Origin: Bradyrhizobium diazoefficiens
GTDB lineage: Bacteria > Pseudomonadota > Alphaproteobacteria > Rhizobiales > Xanthobacteraceae
DNA length: 64,000 nt
Assembly: GCF_016612535.1 (NCBI RefSeq)
Contig: NZ_JAENXS010000001.1
Location: 868,001 to 932,000 of the forward strand
Direction: 5' to 3'
Shown here piece after piece: positions 43,107 through 53,300 of this stretch; position 1 is the first letter of the stretch; every line of letters begins with the position of its first letter. The translations under genes were made by a program, and so were the position numbers. The notes under the pieces were generated by a model, which worked only from the letters and a program-made list of their open reading frames with translations, was not told the DNA's origin and made no database searches.

Positions 43107-44843
43107 TTAGCGCGGCAGCAGATTCGTCTTCGCGAGATCGAGCACCTCGTCGCCGCGGCCGTTCATCACCGCGCGTATCACCCAGAGGCTAAAGCCCTTG
43201 ACCTGCTCGGTCGTGATGGTCGGCGGCATCGACAGCTCCTGCTTGGCGGTGACGACGTCGAGCAGTGCCGGGCCGTTATGGGCCAGCATCTCCTTCATCG
43301 CGCCCGGGAGCTCACCGGGGTCCTCGACGCGCCTGGCAAAGATGCCCATCGCGCGCGCCATCGCGGCGAAGTCTGGATTTTCCAGATCGACATTGGTGTC
43401 GACGAAGCCGGCGGCCTTCATCTCCAGCGCGACGAAGCCGAGCACGCCGTTGTTGAAGACGACCACTTTCACCGGCAGCTTCATCTGCGTCAGCGTGATC
43501 AGATCGCCCATCAGCATGGTGAAGCCGCCGTCACCGGAGAGCGAGATCACCTGACGGCCGGGCTGCGAGGCCTGCGCGCCGATCGCCTGCGGCATGGCGT
43601 TGGCCATCGAGCCATGCACGAACGAGCCGATCAGCCGGCGGCGGCCGTTCATGTCGAGATAGCGCGCCGCCCACACCGTGGGCGTGCCGACATCGGCGGT
43701 GAACGCGGCATCGTCGGCTGCATGATCGCTGATGACTTTTGCGAGATATTGCGGATGGATCGGCTTGGCTCCGGGCGTGCCCTTGGCGAGCGAGTCCAGC
43801 CCCTCCCGCGCCTTCTTGTAATGCGCGACCGCGTCGTCGAGATGCTTGCGCTGCGTCTTGGTCTTGAGCAGCGGCAGCAGCGCCTCGATGGTTGCCTTGA
43901 CGTCGCCGACAAGGCCGAGATCGATCCGGCAACGCCGGCCGAGATTCTCCGGCCGAATATCGACCTGCGCGACCTGGCAGTCGGTCGGGAAGAACTGCTT
44001 GTAGGGGAAATCAGTCCCGAGCATCACCAGCGCGTCGCAGGCGTGCATGGCGGCATAGCCCGAGGAAAAGCCGATGAAGCCGGTCATGCCGACATCGTAG
44101 GGATTATCGTATTCGACGTGTTCCTTGCCGCCGAGCGCATGCACGATCGGGCTCTTCAGCGCTTCCGCAAGCTGCATCAGCGGCGCATGTGCGCCGGCGC
44201 AACCGCGGCCGCAGAACAGGGTGATGCGCTCGGCGCCGTTGAGGAGATCCGCGAGCGCCTTCAGCTCGTCGGCCTGCGGCACGACCTTCGGTGCGGCGAG
44301 CGCGAGCCCGCGATTCGTCGAGATCGCGCGCTTCGGCGGCGCGCGGAAGGCGACATCTCCGGGCATGGCGATGACGGCGACGCCGCGCAGGCCGACCGCT
44401 GCGCGGATCGCGTTCTCCAGCACGAAGGGAAGCTGGCTCGGATCCGAGATCAGCTCGCAATAATGGCTGCATTCGCGAAACAGGTTTTGCGGATGGGTTT
44501 CCTGAAAATAGCCGCCGCCGATCTCGGCCGACGGAATCTGCGCTGCGATCGCCAGCACGGGAACGCGGCTGCGATGCGCGTCGAACAGGCCGTTGATCAG
44601 ATGCAGATTACCCGGGCCGCAGGAGCCTGCACACACGGCAAGGCTCCCGGTCATCTCGGCTTCGCCGGCGGCGGCGAACGCCGCGACCTCCTCGTGGCGG
44701 ACGTGAATCCATTCGATGGTGCCGCGGCGGCGCAGTGCCTCGGTAAAGCCGTTCAGGCTGTCGCCGACGATGCCGTAGATGCGCTTGACGCCGGCCTGCT
44801 CGAGCGTTGCCACGAACAGATCGGCTATGTTGTTGATCGCCAT
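43107..44843 (-). CDS. poxB: Thiamine-diphosphate pyruvate dehydrogenase (quinone) / pyruvate oxidase, PoxB-like
   Basis: From the ATG at 44843 the protein has 578 residues, close to the 572 of E. coli PoxB. It has the ThDP Glu in [40 protein letters not shown], a central FAD-type domain, and the ThDP/Mg motif [20 protein letters not shown] with FNN. It converts pyruvate to acetate and CO2, giving electrons to quinone at the membrane. The C-terminal residues are not clearly the E. coli lipid-binding helix, so another ThDP oxidase or decarboxylase remains possible. Confidence 0.86.
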   Translation of the reverse strand: MAINNIADLFVATLEQAGVKRIYGIVGDSLNGFTEALRRRGTIEWIHVRHEEVAAFAAAGEAEMTGSLAVCAGSCGPGNLHLINGLFDAHRSRVPVLAIAAQIPSAEIGGGYFQETHPQNLFRECSHYCELISDPSQLPFVLENAIRAAVGLRGVAVIAMPGDVAFRAPPKRAISTNRGLALAAPKVVPQADELKALADLLNGAERITLFCGRGCAGAHAPLMQLAEALKSPIVHALGGKEHVEYDNPYDVGMTGFIGFSSGYAAMHACDALVMLGTDFPYKQFFPTDCQVAQVDIRPENLGRRCRIDLGLVGDVKATIEALLPLLKTKTQRKHLDDAVAHYKKAREGLDSLAKGTPGAKPIHPQYLAKVISDHAADDAAFTADVGTPTVWAARYLDMNGRRRLIGSFVHGSMANAMPQAIGAQASQPGRQVISLSGDGGFTMLMGDLITLTQMKLPVKVVVFNNGVLGFVALEMKAAGFVDTNVDLENPDFAAMARAMGIFARRVEDPGELPGAMKEMLAHNGPALLDVVTAKQELSMPPTITTEQVKGFSLWVIRAVMNGRGDEVLDLAKTNLLPR

Positions 44844-44923
44844 GTTGGTCTCCTGATCTCGCCGGCAGCGCAAGATAGGATAGAAGCCGGCCGTGACGGC
44901 ATCACGGCTTGTTTATTGCAGCT

Positions 44924-45556
44924 TCAGTCTTTCGCAATTGCCCGATCATAGGCCGCGATTGTCACCTTTGCGCGATCGGCAACATCCGCCGCATTCATGC
45001 CGGGCTTGTAGAGGCTGGAACCGAGCCCGAACGCCGTCACGCCGCCCTTGATGTATTCGGCAAAATTCTGGTCGGAGACGCCGCCGACAGCGGCGATCAT
45101 CACGCCGGCCGGCAGCACCGCGCGAATTGCGGCAATGCCGGATGCGCCGAGCACGCCCGCCGGAAAGAACTTCAGGCCCGACGCGCCCGAACGCGCCGCA
45201 AGCAGCGCTTCCGTCGGCGAGAACACGCCGGGCAGCGTGATCATGCCGTACTGGTGCGCGCGCGCGAGCACCTGCGTATCGACATTCGGCGAGACCATCA
45301 GCGTGCCGCCGACGTCGTTGAGACGATCGACATCCGCGGTGGCCAGCACCGTGCCGGCGCCGATCAGCACGCCGGCCGGTGCGAGCTTCACGGCGGTGCC
45401 GATCGAGCGGAACGGGTCCGGCGAGTTCAGGGGAATCTCGATCGCGGTCATGCCGGCCTCGATCAGCACGCTGACGATGGCCTCGGTCTCCTCGGGCTTG
45501 ACGCCGCGCAGGATCGCGACCAGCGGACGTTTCATCGGCGGAAAGGGAACGGTCAT
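44924..45556 (-). CDS. dgoA: 2-dehydro-3-deoxy-6-phosphogalactonate aldolase
   Basis: This 210-residue class I aldolase has E40 (AIEIPLNSPDPF) and the Schiff-base lysine K129 (GLKFFPAGVLG), and ends with VGGVSDQNFAEYIKGGVTAF. It splits KDPGal to pyruvate and glyceraldehyde 3-phosphate, the last step of the De Ley-Doudoroff galactose/galactonate route. The kinase for the preceding step is encoded just upstream, 13 bases away. An in-frame start at 45631 would overlap the kinase gene; the ATG at 45556 gives the normal length. Confidence 0.93.
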   Translation of the reverse strand: MTVPFPPMKRPLVAILRGVKPEETEAIVSVLIEAGMTAIEIPLNSPDPFRSIGTAVKLAPAGVLIGAGTVLATADVDRLNDVGGTLMVSPNVDTQVLARAHQYGMITLPGVFSPTEALLAARSGASGLKFFPAGVLGASGIAAIRAVLPAGVMIAAVGGVSDQNFAEYIKGGVTAFGLGSSLYKPGMNAADVADRAKVTIAAYDRAIAKD

Positions 45557-45569
45557 CGCAAAGGTCCTC

Positions 45570-46484
45570 TCATTTGGTCCAGATCGCCGCGGCGGCCATC
45601 GACAGGCCGCGACGCACTGCTTCATCCGCATCGATCGGGTTCACAGCCACCGACAACGCGTCGAAGGCCAGCCGGTACAGCATCGCCAACCGCCCCGAAG
45701 CGATCAGCGTGATGCCGGCTTCCGGCAACGCACCGGAAAGGCCTGCCGCGAGCTCGACGCCAATCAACGTGCCCGACAGCGTCTCGCGCGCCGCGGCCGG
45801 CGTGCCGCCGAACAGCAGCTGACGCGAGCGCGCACCGAACAGGAGGTTTGCGGCAAAGGCCGGCGCCTCGTAGCCGGCTTTCACCGCCGCCTTGAAGCTC
45901 GCGACGTCCTCGGAATCATCGGCGCCTGCGACCGCGAGCGACAAAATGGTCTCGCGCGACACGACGCTGAAGAGCTCACCGGTCATGAACGTCGAAAAAT
46001 GTTCGACCGTGCCGTCCTTCACCCGGACCCATTTTGAGTGGGTGCCGGGCATACAGACCAGCGCCTCGCCCATGGCATCGAGGCCGAGCGCACCGAGCAG
46101 CTGCGTCTCCTCGCCGCGCATCACGTCCGGCGCTTTCGTGTCGCGCTGCGCGATGCCGGGCAGGATGCGGATGTCGCGCGCCTCGCCCGGCACACGCGCC
46201 GCCTGCTTCAGGAGCGCAGCGAGCGGCGCCGGCGTGTCGACATAGCCGGCCTCCACCCAGCCGGTGCGCGCGCCGGCCATGCCGCAGACCAGAATGGGCA
46301 GATGATTGGGCGCTTCGATCGCGGCAAGGTGCGACTGCAGCACGGCGGCAAAGCCGGCCTTGGCCGCCGCCATCATGCCCTCGTCGCTGCGGCGCTCAGT
46401 CAGCACCTGGCCGGCGTGATCGACCAGCCACAGCCGGAAACTGCTGGTGCCCCAGTCCACCGCGACAAAAGCGGGTTCGGTCAT
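45570..46484 (-). CDS. dgoK: 2-dehydro-3-deoxygalactonokinase
   Basis: The 304-residue kinase begins AFVAVDWGTSSFRLWLVDHA, the first phosphate motif of the DgoK family. It has LVCGMAGARTGWVEAGYV and CMPGTHSKWVRVKDG. It phosphorylates 2-keto-3-deoxygalactonate. It is the first gene of a dgoKA operon, divergent from the sigma-54-driven operon; the shared upstream region is 221 bp. Galactonate dehydratase and transport genes are not in view. Confidence 0.94.
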   Translation of the reverse strand: MTEPAFVAVDWGTSSFRLWLVDHAGQVLTERRSDEGMMAAAKAGFAAVLQSHLAAIEAPNHLPILVCGMAGARTGWVEAGYVDTPAPLAALLKQAARVPGEARDIRILPGIAQRDTKAPDVMRGEETQLLGALGLDAMGEALVCMPGTHSKWVRVKDGTVEHFSTFMTGELFSVVSRETILSLAVAGADDSEDVASFKAAVKAGYEAPAFAANLLFGARSRQLLFGGTPAAARETLSGTLIGVELAAGLSGALPEAGITLIASGRLAMLYRLAFDALSVAVNPIDADEAVRRGLSMAAAAIWTK

Positions 46485-46521
46485 TTCGAATCGTATCCTT
46501 TAAGTCTCACGGCCAAGACGC

Positions 46522-46541
46522 CGTCTCGCGACAATGAGACG
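46522..46541. promoter_or_regulatory. Candidate activator-binding dyad upstream of the sigma-54 promoter
   Basis: cgtctc-gcgacaat-gagacg is a perfect 6-bp inverted repeat about 85-105 bp upstream of the -24/-12 promoter, the distance typical for an enhancer-binding-protein site. A weaker dyad, gtct-N8-agac, lies at 46504-46519. Confidence 0.4.
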
Positions 46542-46625
46542 GGCTTCCCGCAAATCTGCCCCGGGATATCGGCTATTGCCCCCCTAAACCAGCCTTTTCT
46601 CGCAGGTCTGAGGCGCCGGACGCGC

Positions 46626-46641
46626 TGGCACACCGCTTGCT
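46626..46641 (+). promoter_or_regulatory. Sigma-54 (-24/-12) promoter
   Basis: tggcacaccgcttgct matches the RpoN consensus TGGCAC-N5-TTGCT, with GG and GC at the required spacing. It faces the monooxygenase gene whose ATG is 65 bases downstream, and a sigma-54 activator gene lies at the end of the same cassette. Confidence 0.88.
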
Positions 46642-46705
46642 GAAGCTGATCTGTTTACGTCCCGGAACGCGCGACAAGACGCGTCAACATCAGATGAGGA
46701 AACCC

Positions 46706-47803
46706 ATGGAGATCGGCTATTTCACGATGCCTTCGCATCCGCCGGAGTGCGGCCTGAAGGAAGGACACGATTGGGACCTGCAGGTCCTGCGCTGGCTCGA
46801 CGAGCTCGGTTATCAGGAAGCCTGGATCGGCGAGCACCATACCGCGCCCTGGGAACCCAATCCCACGCCGGACCTGCTGATCGCGCAGGCCTTGATGCAG
46901 ACCAAGAAGATCCGCATCGGACCCGGCGGCTTCCTGCTGCCCTATCATCACCCGGCGGAGCTCGCCAACCGCGTCGCGATGCTGGACCATCTCTCCGAGG
47001 GCCGGCTCAATTTCGGCGTCGCGGCATCGGGGCTACCGAGCGACTGGGCGATGTTCAACGTCGACGGCATGAGCGGGCAGAACCGCGACATGACCCGGGA
47101 GGCGCTGGAGATCATCCTGAAGCTTTGGTCCGATCCTGCGCCCTTTACCCACAAGGGCAAGTTCTGGACGGTGACCAAGCCGGACACGATGTTCGACTTC
47201 CTGAAACCCCACATCAAGCCGTTGCAGGCGCCGCATCCGCCGATCGGCGTTGCCGGGCTGTCGAAGAACTCGGACACCCTGAAGCTCGCGGGCGAGCGCG
47301 GCTTCATCCCGATGAGCCTCAACCTCAACCCGGCCTATGTCGGCAGCCATTGGGACTCCGTCGAGATCGGGGCCGCCAAGACCGGCCGCAAGCCGAACCG
47401 CGCGGACTGGCGTCTGGTGCGCGAAGTCTTTGTCGCCGACACCGACGAGGAGGCCTGGAAGCTTTCGACCGGCGACATGATGGGCCGGATGATGGGCGAG
47501 TACTTCCTGCCGCTGCTCGGCCATTTCGGCTTCAAGGACTATCTGAAGCACACCCCCGACGTGCCGGATAGCGACGTCACCGTCGAATATTGCGCCAAGC
47601 GGAACTGGGTCGTCGGCTCGCCCGCGACCGTCGCCGAAAAGATCGAGAAGATCTATGACGAGGTCGGCGGCTTCGGCGTGCTCTGCGTGTTCGGCTTCGA
47701 CTACAAGCACAAGTCGGAAGCCTGGCACCACTCGCTCTCGCTGCTCAAGAACGAAGTGATGCCGCGCCTGAAGCATCTCGGCTCCGCGAAGAAGGCGGCT
47801 TGA
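46706..47803 (+). CDS. Luciferase-like (LLM class) flavin-dependent monooxygenase
   Basis: This 365-residue protein has the bacterial luciferase fold: EIGYFTMPSHPPE, LGYQEAWIGEHHTAPWEPNP, IGPGGFLLPYHHPAELANRV and LNFGVAASGLPSDW. These features resemble limonene 1,2-monooxygenase (LimB) and alkanal monooxygenases, which need reduced FMN from a reductase. The start at 46706 follows gatgagga; the earlier in-frame TTG at 46637 lies within the sigma-54 promoter and is excluded. A flavin reductase follows, so this is a two-component monooxygenase. The substrate is unknown. Confidence 0.9.
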   Translation: MEIGYFTMPSHPPECGLKEGHDWDLQVLRWLDELGYQEAWIGEHHTAPWEPNPTPDLLIAQALMQTKKIRIGPGGFLLPYHHPAELANRVAMLDHLSEGRLNFGVAASGLPSDWAMFNVDGMSGQNRDMTREALEIILKLWSDPAPFTHKGKFWTVTKPDTMFDFLKPHIKPLQAPHPPIGVAGLSKNSDTLKLAGERGFIPMSLNLNPAYVGSHWDSVEIGAAKTGRKPNRADWRLVREVFVADTDEEAWKLSTGDMMGRMMGEYFLPLLGHFGFKDYLKHTPDVPDSDVTVEYCAKRNWVVGSPATVAEKIEKIYDEVGGFGVLCVFGFDYKHKSEAWHHSLSLLKNEVMPRLKHLGSAKKAA

Positions 47804-47808
47804 CCCGA

Positions 47809-47840
47809 TGCGGGTGCGGCGCGAACCTGCCGCACCCGCA
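47809..47840 (+). terminator. Strong intra-operon hairpin between monooxygenase and reductase
   Basis: tgcgggtgcggc-gcgaacct-gccgcacccgca is a perfect 12-bp stem with an 8-base loop, five bases after the monooxygenase stop, followed by ttgatttt. It could partly terminate transcription or shield the upstream mRNA from 3' decay. It sits just before the reductase ribosome site. Confidence 0.72.
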
Positions 47841-47861
47841 TTGATTTTCGGAGATTTCCGC

Positions 47862-48416
47862 GTGAGCGTCGACGCCAAGGATTTCAAGCAGGCGATGCGC
47901 CAATGCGCCGGCGCGGTCGCACTGGTCACGGTCGGCGCCGAGCACGGCAAGCGCACCGGCCTGACGGTGACCTCGGCCTGCTCGCTGTCGGACAATCCGC
48001 CGTCGCTGATCGTCTGCGTCAACCGCAACGCCAGCGCGCATGCCCGCATCCGCGAGGAAGGCGCCTTCGCGATCAATTTTCTGCACGAGGATCACGCGCT
48101 GCTGGCGCTGACCTTCAGCGGCCAGAAAGGCGTCAACGGCGACGACCGCTTTGCGTTCGGCCAGTGGACGCGCGGTGAGACCGGCGCGCCGGTGCTGACG
48201 GATGCGGTCGCGGCATTCGACTGCGTGCTGGCGCAGGAATTCGAGACCAGGACGCATTCGATCTTCGTCGGCGAGGTGCGCAGTGCGTCGCATTCCGACG
48301 GAGCAGCACCGCTGGTGTATCTGCGCAGCAGTTTCCACGTGCCTCACGAGATCCGTGGCACCGTTTCAGTCGGCGACCTCGATTCGCGGCATCTGAGCTG
48401 GAGCGACTTTTCGTAA
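47862..48416 (+). CDS. Flavin reductase of the two-component monooxygenase
   Basis: The GTG at 47862, after tcggagattt, gives 184 residues. A GTG/ATG-type start at 47808 would place the strong hairpin inside the coding region, so I prefer 47862. The FMN reductase-like fold shows QCAGAVALVTVGAEHGKRTG, LTVTSACSLSDNPPSLIVCV and GAFAINFLHEDHALLALTFS. It supplies FMNH2 to the adjacent luciferase-type monooxygenase. Four bases of context after its stop lead to the convergent activator gene. Confidence 0.9.
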   Translation: MSVDAKDFKQAMRQCAGAVALVTVGAEHGKRTGLTVTSACSLSDNPPSLIVCVNRNASAHARIREEGAFAINFLHEDHALLALTFSGQKGVNGDDRFAFGQWTRGETGAPVLTDAVAAFDCVLAQEFETRTHSIFVGEVRSASHSDGAAPLVYLRSSFHVPHEIRGTVSVGDLDSRHLSWSDFS

Positions 48417-48426
48417 AGCACAGCGC

Positions 48427-50277
48427 TTACTGCGCAGTCTCGATCTTCAGCTGCTTGATCTTCCGATACAGCGTGGCACGACTGAGCTTCAGCGCGCGGG
48501 CGGCCTCCGTGACGCGGCCGCCGTGTTTGCGCAGCGCCTCGACGATCGTCGCGCGTTCGGCGGCTTCGAGATCGGTTCCCACCGTCCTCCCGCCAAACGG
48601 CGGCAGATCGAGGTCGGCATCGGTGATCACACCCTCCTCCGCCGTGCAGCCGGCGAGCCGCAGCACGTGGCGGAGCTGGCGCATGTTGCCGGGATAGGGA
48701 TAGGCTGAGAGCAACGACCAGGCCTCATCCGACAGGCGGCAGTTCGGCGCCTCCTCGCGCGCGATCTGGCGGATGATATCATCCCTGTCCGCACGCTCGC
48801 GCAGGGCCGGCAGCCGCACATCCATGCCGCGCAGGCGGAAATAGAGATCGGCGCGGAAGGCGCCCTCCTCGGCCATGCGGCCGAGATCGCGATGGGTGGC
48901 GCTGATCAATCGGATGTCAACCGGCACCGGCTTGAGCGCACCGAGCGGCCACACCTCGCGGTTCTCCAGCACGCGCAAGAGCCGCGTCTGGAGCGCGATC
49001 GGCATGTCGCCGATCTCGTCCAGAAACAGCGTGCCGCCGTCGGCCTGCACGATCAGGCCCTTCGAGCCGTCGCGGCGCGCGCCGGTGAAGGCGCCGGCCT
49101 CGTAGCCGAACAGCTCGGCATCGATCAGGCTTTCCGGCATCGCCGCGCAGTTCAGCGCGACATAATTGTTGCGGGCCCGGTTGCTCGCGGCGTGAATGGC
49201 GCGTGCGAACACGTCCTTACCGACGCCGGTCTCGCCATGCAGCAGCACCGGCAGATTGTGATCGCCGATGCTGCGAAGCCGCTTCACGCTCTTGACCAGG
49301 CCGGGATCATTGCCTGCGAGCCGATGCAACGCATCGAACCGATCGACGGAGGCATCGCGGCGTAGCGCGGCGGATTTTGCGCGCTGCGGCGCGGCGACAT
49401 GGCCCTGGCCGAGCGGGCGGCCATCGGCGCGGCGCAGCTCGACGATTTCGTCCGAGTTGCGCGCATGATCGAGCTTGATGTAGCGCGACAGATCGATGCC
49501 GGATGCGATCAGGCCGTCAGTGAGGCCCAGCAATGCACGCGCCGAACGACAGGCGCCGACGATGCGATGGTCGTCGTCATAGGCGAGCAGGCCGCTGCCG
49601 CCGTCGCCCGGCACGGTCGCGATCCAGGCGTCGCGAAAATGATCGCGGAAGATCGCACCCTCCATCCGCCGCGTCGCCTCCATCGTCACCGCCAGCGCAA
49701 GCTGATGTGCGGCCCGTTCGAGATCCTCGCGGCAGGAGGTGATGTTGACCGCGCCGGCGAGACGCCCGGCCTGATCGAACAGCGGTGCCACCGCGCAGGA
49801 GAACATGTGCCACTGCGCGCGAAAGTGTTCGTCGCGATGCACGAGGATCGGCTTTTGCTCGGCAAGGCAGGTGCCGAGCCCGTTGGTGCCCTCGCACGTT
49901 TCGGCAAAGTTCGATCCGGTATAGATCTTCCAGTCCATGAACATCCGCGCGTCGGCCTCACCGGGCAGGCGGCTGAACAGCATCGTCGCATTCGCGTCAG
50001 CGAGATTAACGCAATAGCCGGCGTCGCGCAGCACGCGGGCGAGATCGTCGAGCTCGGGCGTCAGCAGCCGGATGGTCTCTTCCATCGGCTCGACAACGTG
50101 CCGGACTTCGGCCTCGGTCAGCGTCTGCGGTGGGCCCTGACGGGCGGGGTCGAGCTTGTGGCCGATCAGACACCGCCGCCAGGAGGTCGCGATCCGCGAC
50201 TCCGCGTCGACATCGGCCACATGATTGGCGACGGACAAGACACGGGCGACATGGTTCGAGGCCGAAAGGCTGGCCAT
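48427..50277 (-). CDS. Sigma-54-dependent transcriptional activator, AcoR/GAF type
   Basis: About 616 residues from the ATG at 50277, with ggag nine bases upstream; GTG at 50292 is possible. The N-terminal GAF-type sensor domain (about 70-215) includes ETCEGTNGLGTCLAEQKPIL and WHMFSCAVAPLF. The AAA+ domain has Walker A LHGETGVGKD, the sigma-54 contact loop GAFTGA and Walker B GTLFLDEIGD. The C-terminal Fis-type HTH reads RVTEAARALKLSRATLYRKI. It converges with the flavin reductase gene, 10 bases apart, and is the likely activator of the -24/-12 promoter at 46626. Confidence 0.93.
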   Translation of the reverse strand: MASLSASNHVARVLSVANHVADVDAESRIATSWRRCLIGHKLDPARQGPPQTLTEAEVRHVVEPMEETIRLLTPELDDLARVLRDAGYCVNLADANATMLFSRLPGEADARMFMDWKIYTGSNFAETCEGTNGLGTCLAEQKPILVHRDEHFRAQWHMFSCAVAPLFDQAGRLAGAVNITSCREDLERAAHQLALAVTMEATRRMEGAIFRDHFRDAWIATVPGDGGSGLLAYDDDHRIVGACRSARALLGLTDGLIASGIDLSRYIKLDHARNSDEIVELRRADGRPLGQGHVAAPQRAKSAALRRDASVDRFDALHRLAGNDPGLVKSVKRLRSIGDHNLPVLLHGETGVGKDVFARAIHAASNRARNNYVALNCAAMPESLIDAELFGYEAGAFTGARRDGSKGLIVQADGGTLFLDEIGDMPIALQTRLLRVLENREVWPLGALKPVPVDIRLISATHRDLGRMAEEGAFRADLYFRLRGMDVRLPALRERADRDDIIRQIAREEAPNCRLSDEAWSLLSAYPYPGNMRQLRHVLRLAGCTAEEGVITDADLDLPPFGGRTVGTDLEAAERATIVEALRKHGGRVTEAARALKLSRATLYRKIKQLKIETAQ

Positions 50278-50372
50278 CGCGGACGTCTCCACCCTGTATT
50301 ATTATGCAAAGTCTGGCACCACAGGCGGGGATGTCAATTGGGAACCGGGACGCAAGCCTTGCTGCAGTGCCC

Positions 50373-53300
50373 TCACCACGTGTCGATACACGGCCGCTTC
50401 TTCTCCGTCCGCACGGGCGGCTTCGGCACCGAGCGGAGGCCCGCCATGATCCAGCGCCGCGTCTCGGCGGGGTCGATCACGTTGTCGATCTCGAACACCG
50501 AGGCGATCGAGACCGCCTTGCCGTTGGCGTAGAGCTCGGCGACCTTGTTGCGGTAATAGGTCTCGCGCTCGGCGGGGTCGGCGACCGCCTCCATCTCCTT
50601 GCGGAAGCCGAGGCGGACATAGCCTTCCAGACCCATGCCGCCGAACTCGCCGGTCGGCCAGGCCGCCGTGAAGAACGAGGCATGGAAGCCGCCGCCGATC
50701 ATCGACTGCGCGCCCAGCCCATAGCCCTTGCGCAGCACGATGCCGAACAAGGGCACGGTGATGCTGGCGCCGGTAACGAACATACGCGAGACGTGGCGCA
50801 CGATCGCGGTTTTCTCCGCTTCCGGGCCGACCATGAAGCCGGGCGTGTCGCACAGCGAGACGACGGGTAAGTCGAAGGCGTCGCAGAGCTGGAGGAAGCG
50901 CGCGGCCTTGTCACCGGCGTCCGCGTCGATCGCGCCGCCGAGGTGACGCGGATTGTTGGCGATCAGGCCAAACGGCTTGCCCTCGATGCGGATCAGCGCG
51001 GTGATCATGCCGACGCCGTAGTCGCGGCGCAGCTCCAGCACGCTGTCCTTGTCGGCAACGAGGTCGATTACCGTGCGGATATCGTAGACGCGCAGGCGGT
51101 TCTCCGGGATGGCGCGACGAAGCAGGCGCTGGTCGGCGGCTTCCCAATTTGTCACCGCGCCCTGGAAATAGGACAGGTATTTTTGCGCGACGGACGTTGC
51201 CTCTTCCTCGTCCTCGACCAGGATATCGATGACGCCGTTCGGCGACTGGAATGAGACCGGGCCGACCTCGGCCGGATGATAGACGCCAAGCCCGCCACCC
51301 TCGATCATGGCGGGACCGCCCATGCCGATCGAGGCATTCTTGGTGGCGATGATGACGTCGCAGCAACCGAGCATCGCGGCGTTGCCGGCGAAGCAATAGC
51401 CGGAGACGACGCCGATCACCGGCACGAGGCCGGAGAGCCTTGCGAACTGCACGAAGGACGGACCGTCGAGGCCGGTCATGCCGAGGCGGTCGGTGTCGCC
51501 GGGCCGGCCGCCGCCGCCCTCGGCATAAAACACCAGCGGCACGCGCCAATCTTCCGCAAGCGTGAGCATGCGGTCGATCTTCTTATGGTTCATGTGGCCC
51601 TGGGTGCCCGCGAGCACGGTGTAGTCATAGGCCACGACGATGCAGCGCGCGGCATCGGGGCCAAACTTCTCTGCATTGACGGTGGCAACGCCCATCACAA
51701 GACCATCGGCTGGCGTATTCTTGATAAGATCCTCGAGCTTGCGCCGGCGCCGCTGCGCCGCGATCGCAAGGCTGCCGTATTCCATGAACGAACCGTCGTC
51801 GACGAGCTGCGCGACATTCTCGCGCGCCGTGCGCTGGTTGGTGTTGCGGCGGCGCTCGACCGAGGCCGGACGGTTCGCATCGAGCGTGTTGGCCTGGCGC
51901 GCGATCAGCTCGGCGAGGTCCGGGCGGACGTGATCGAGATCGACAGCGGCTTCCGCCGCCGAGGAATCGGCCGCGACGTCGAGCGGTTCGAGATAGAGGA
52001 TCGGCTCGCCATGCATCAGCGTGACGCCGTCTCCGGCCACGAGCTTCATGACACGGCCGCCCTGCTCGGCCATGACCAGATGCTCCATCTTCATGGATTC
52101 GATCACGGCGAGCTGCTGGCCCGGGCGCACGACCTCACCTTGCTTGACCTGAATGGTGACGATGGTGCCTTGCAAGGGCGCAGCGACCATCACCGCGCCT
52201 TCAGGTACGACTTGGGCGACGTGGGCCTCGGCGGCGTGCGCGCCACTTCGCTCAACTGCGGCAAAATACAGCGGCTTGGCCGCGCCATCGGCCGCCTCGA
52301 CCAGCTTTGCGATGTTGCGATCGATGAAGTCCGTCGCGATGCGATTGATCCTGAAATCCGGGTGCGCCAGCACCGCCTGGAGGAAAGCGATGTTGGTGAC
52401 AACGCCGTCGATCCGGAACTCGCGCAAGCTCCGCGAAGCTTTTGCCACGACCTCATGCCAGGCGTTACCCGGCGTATGCACGATGACTTTTGCAAGCAGC
52501 GAGTCGAAGGCCGCGCTGGTCTTGTAGCCGGCATAGCCAAAGCTATCGACGCGGACGCCGGGGCCTGACGGCGGCTCGAACAATGCGAGCACGCCACCGG
52601 TCGGATGCGTCGCACCCGTTTCGTCCAGCGTCTCCATGTTGACGCGGAGCTGCATGGCATAGCCGCGCGGCTTCGGGATCGAGCCCTGCGCCAGGCCAAG
52701 GGAGGCCAATGTTGCGCCCGCGGCAACCGCAAGCTGGGCGCGGACAAGGTCAAAGCCGAGCACCTCTTCCGTGACGGTGTGCTCGACCTGGAGCCGCGGA
52801 TTGGCCTCGATGAAGGCAAAGCTGTCCTCGGCAGTGCCGTCGACGAGAAACTCGAACGTGCCGAGATTGTCGTAAACCGCGGCTGTCGCCAGCTGCCTGG
52901 CCGCTTCGATGATACGGCCGCGCAAACCGTCGCTCAGGGACGGGCTCGGCGCCACCTCGATCAGCTTCTGGTGCCGGCGCTGGATGGTGCATTCACGCTC
53001 CCAGAGATGAGAGATCGCGCCGTGACGATCGCCGATGATCTGCACCTCGATGTGGCGGGCCTGCCGGATCAGCCGCTCGGCGTAGACGCCGTCGAAGCCA
53101 AATGCGGCCTTGGCCTCGGACTGGCAGCGCGCATAGGCCTCCGCGAGATCGGCTGCGTTCTCGACGGCGCGCATGCCGCGGCCGCCGCCGCCGGCCATCG
53201 CCTTGATCACGATCGCCGCATGGCTGCCGAGCGAGGTGAAGAACGCGGTGATCTCCTCGAGCGAGGACGGACCACTGGTGCCGGCGATGATCGGCACGCC

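Noticed and set aside
50130..50870. Plus-strand frame over the activator/carboxylase junction
   Set aside because: It is antisense to two clear genes and has no protein-like composition.
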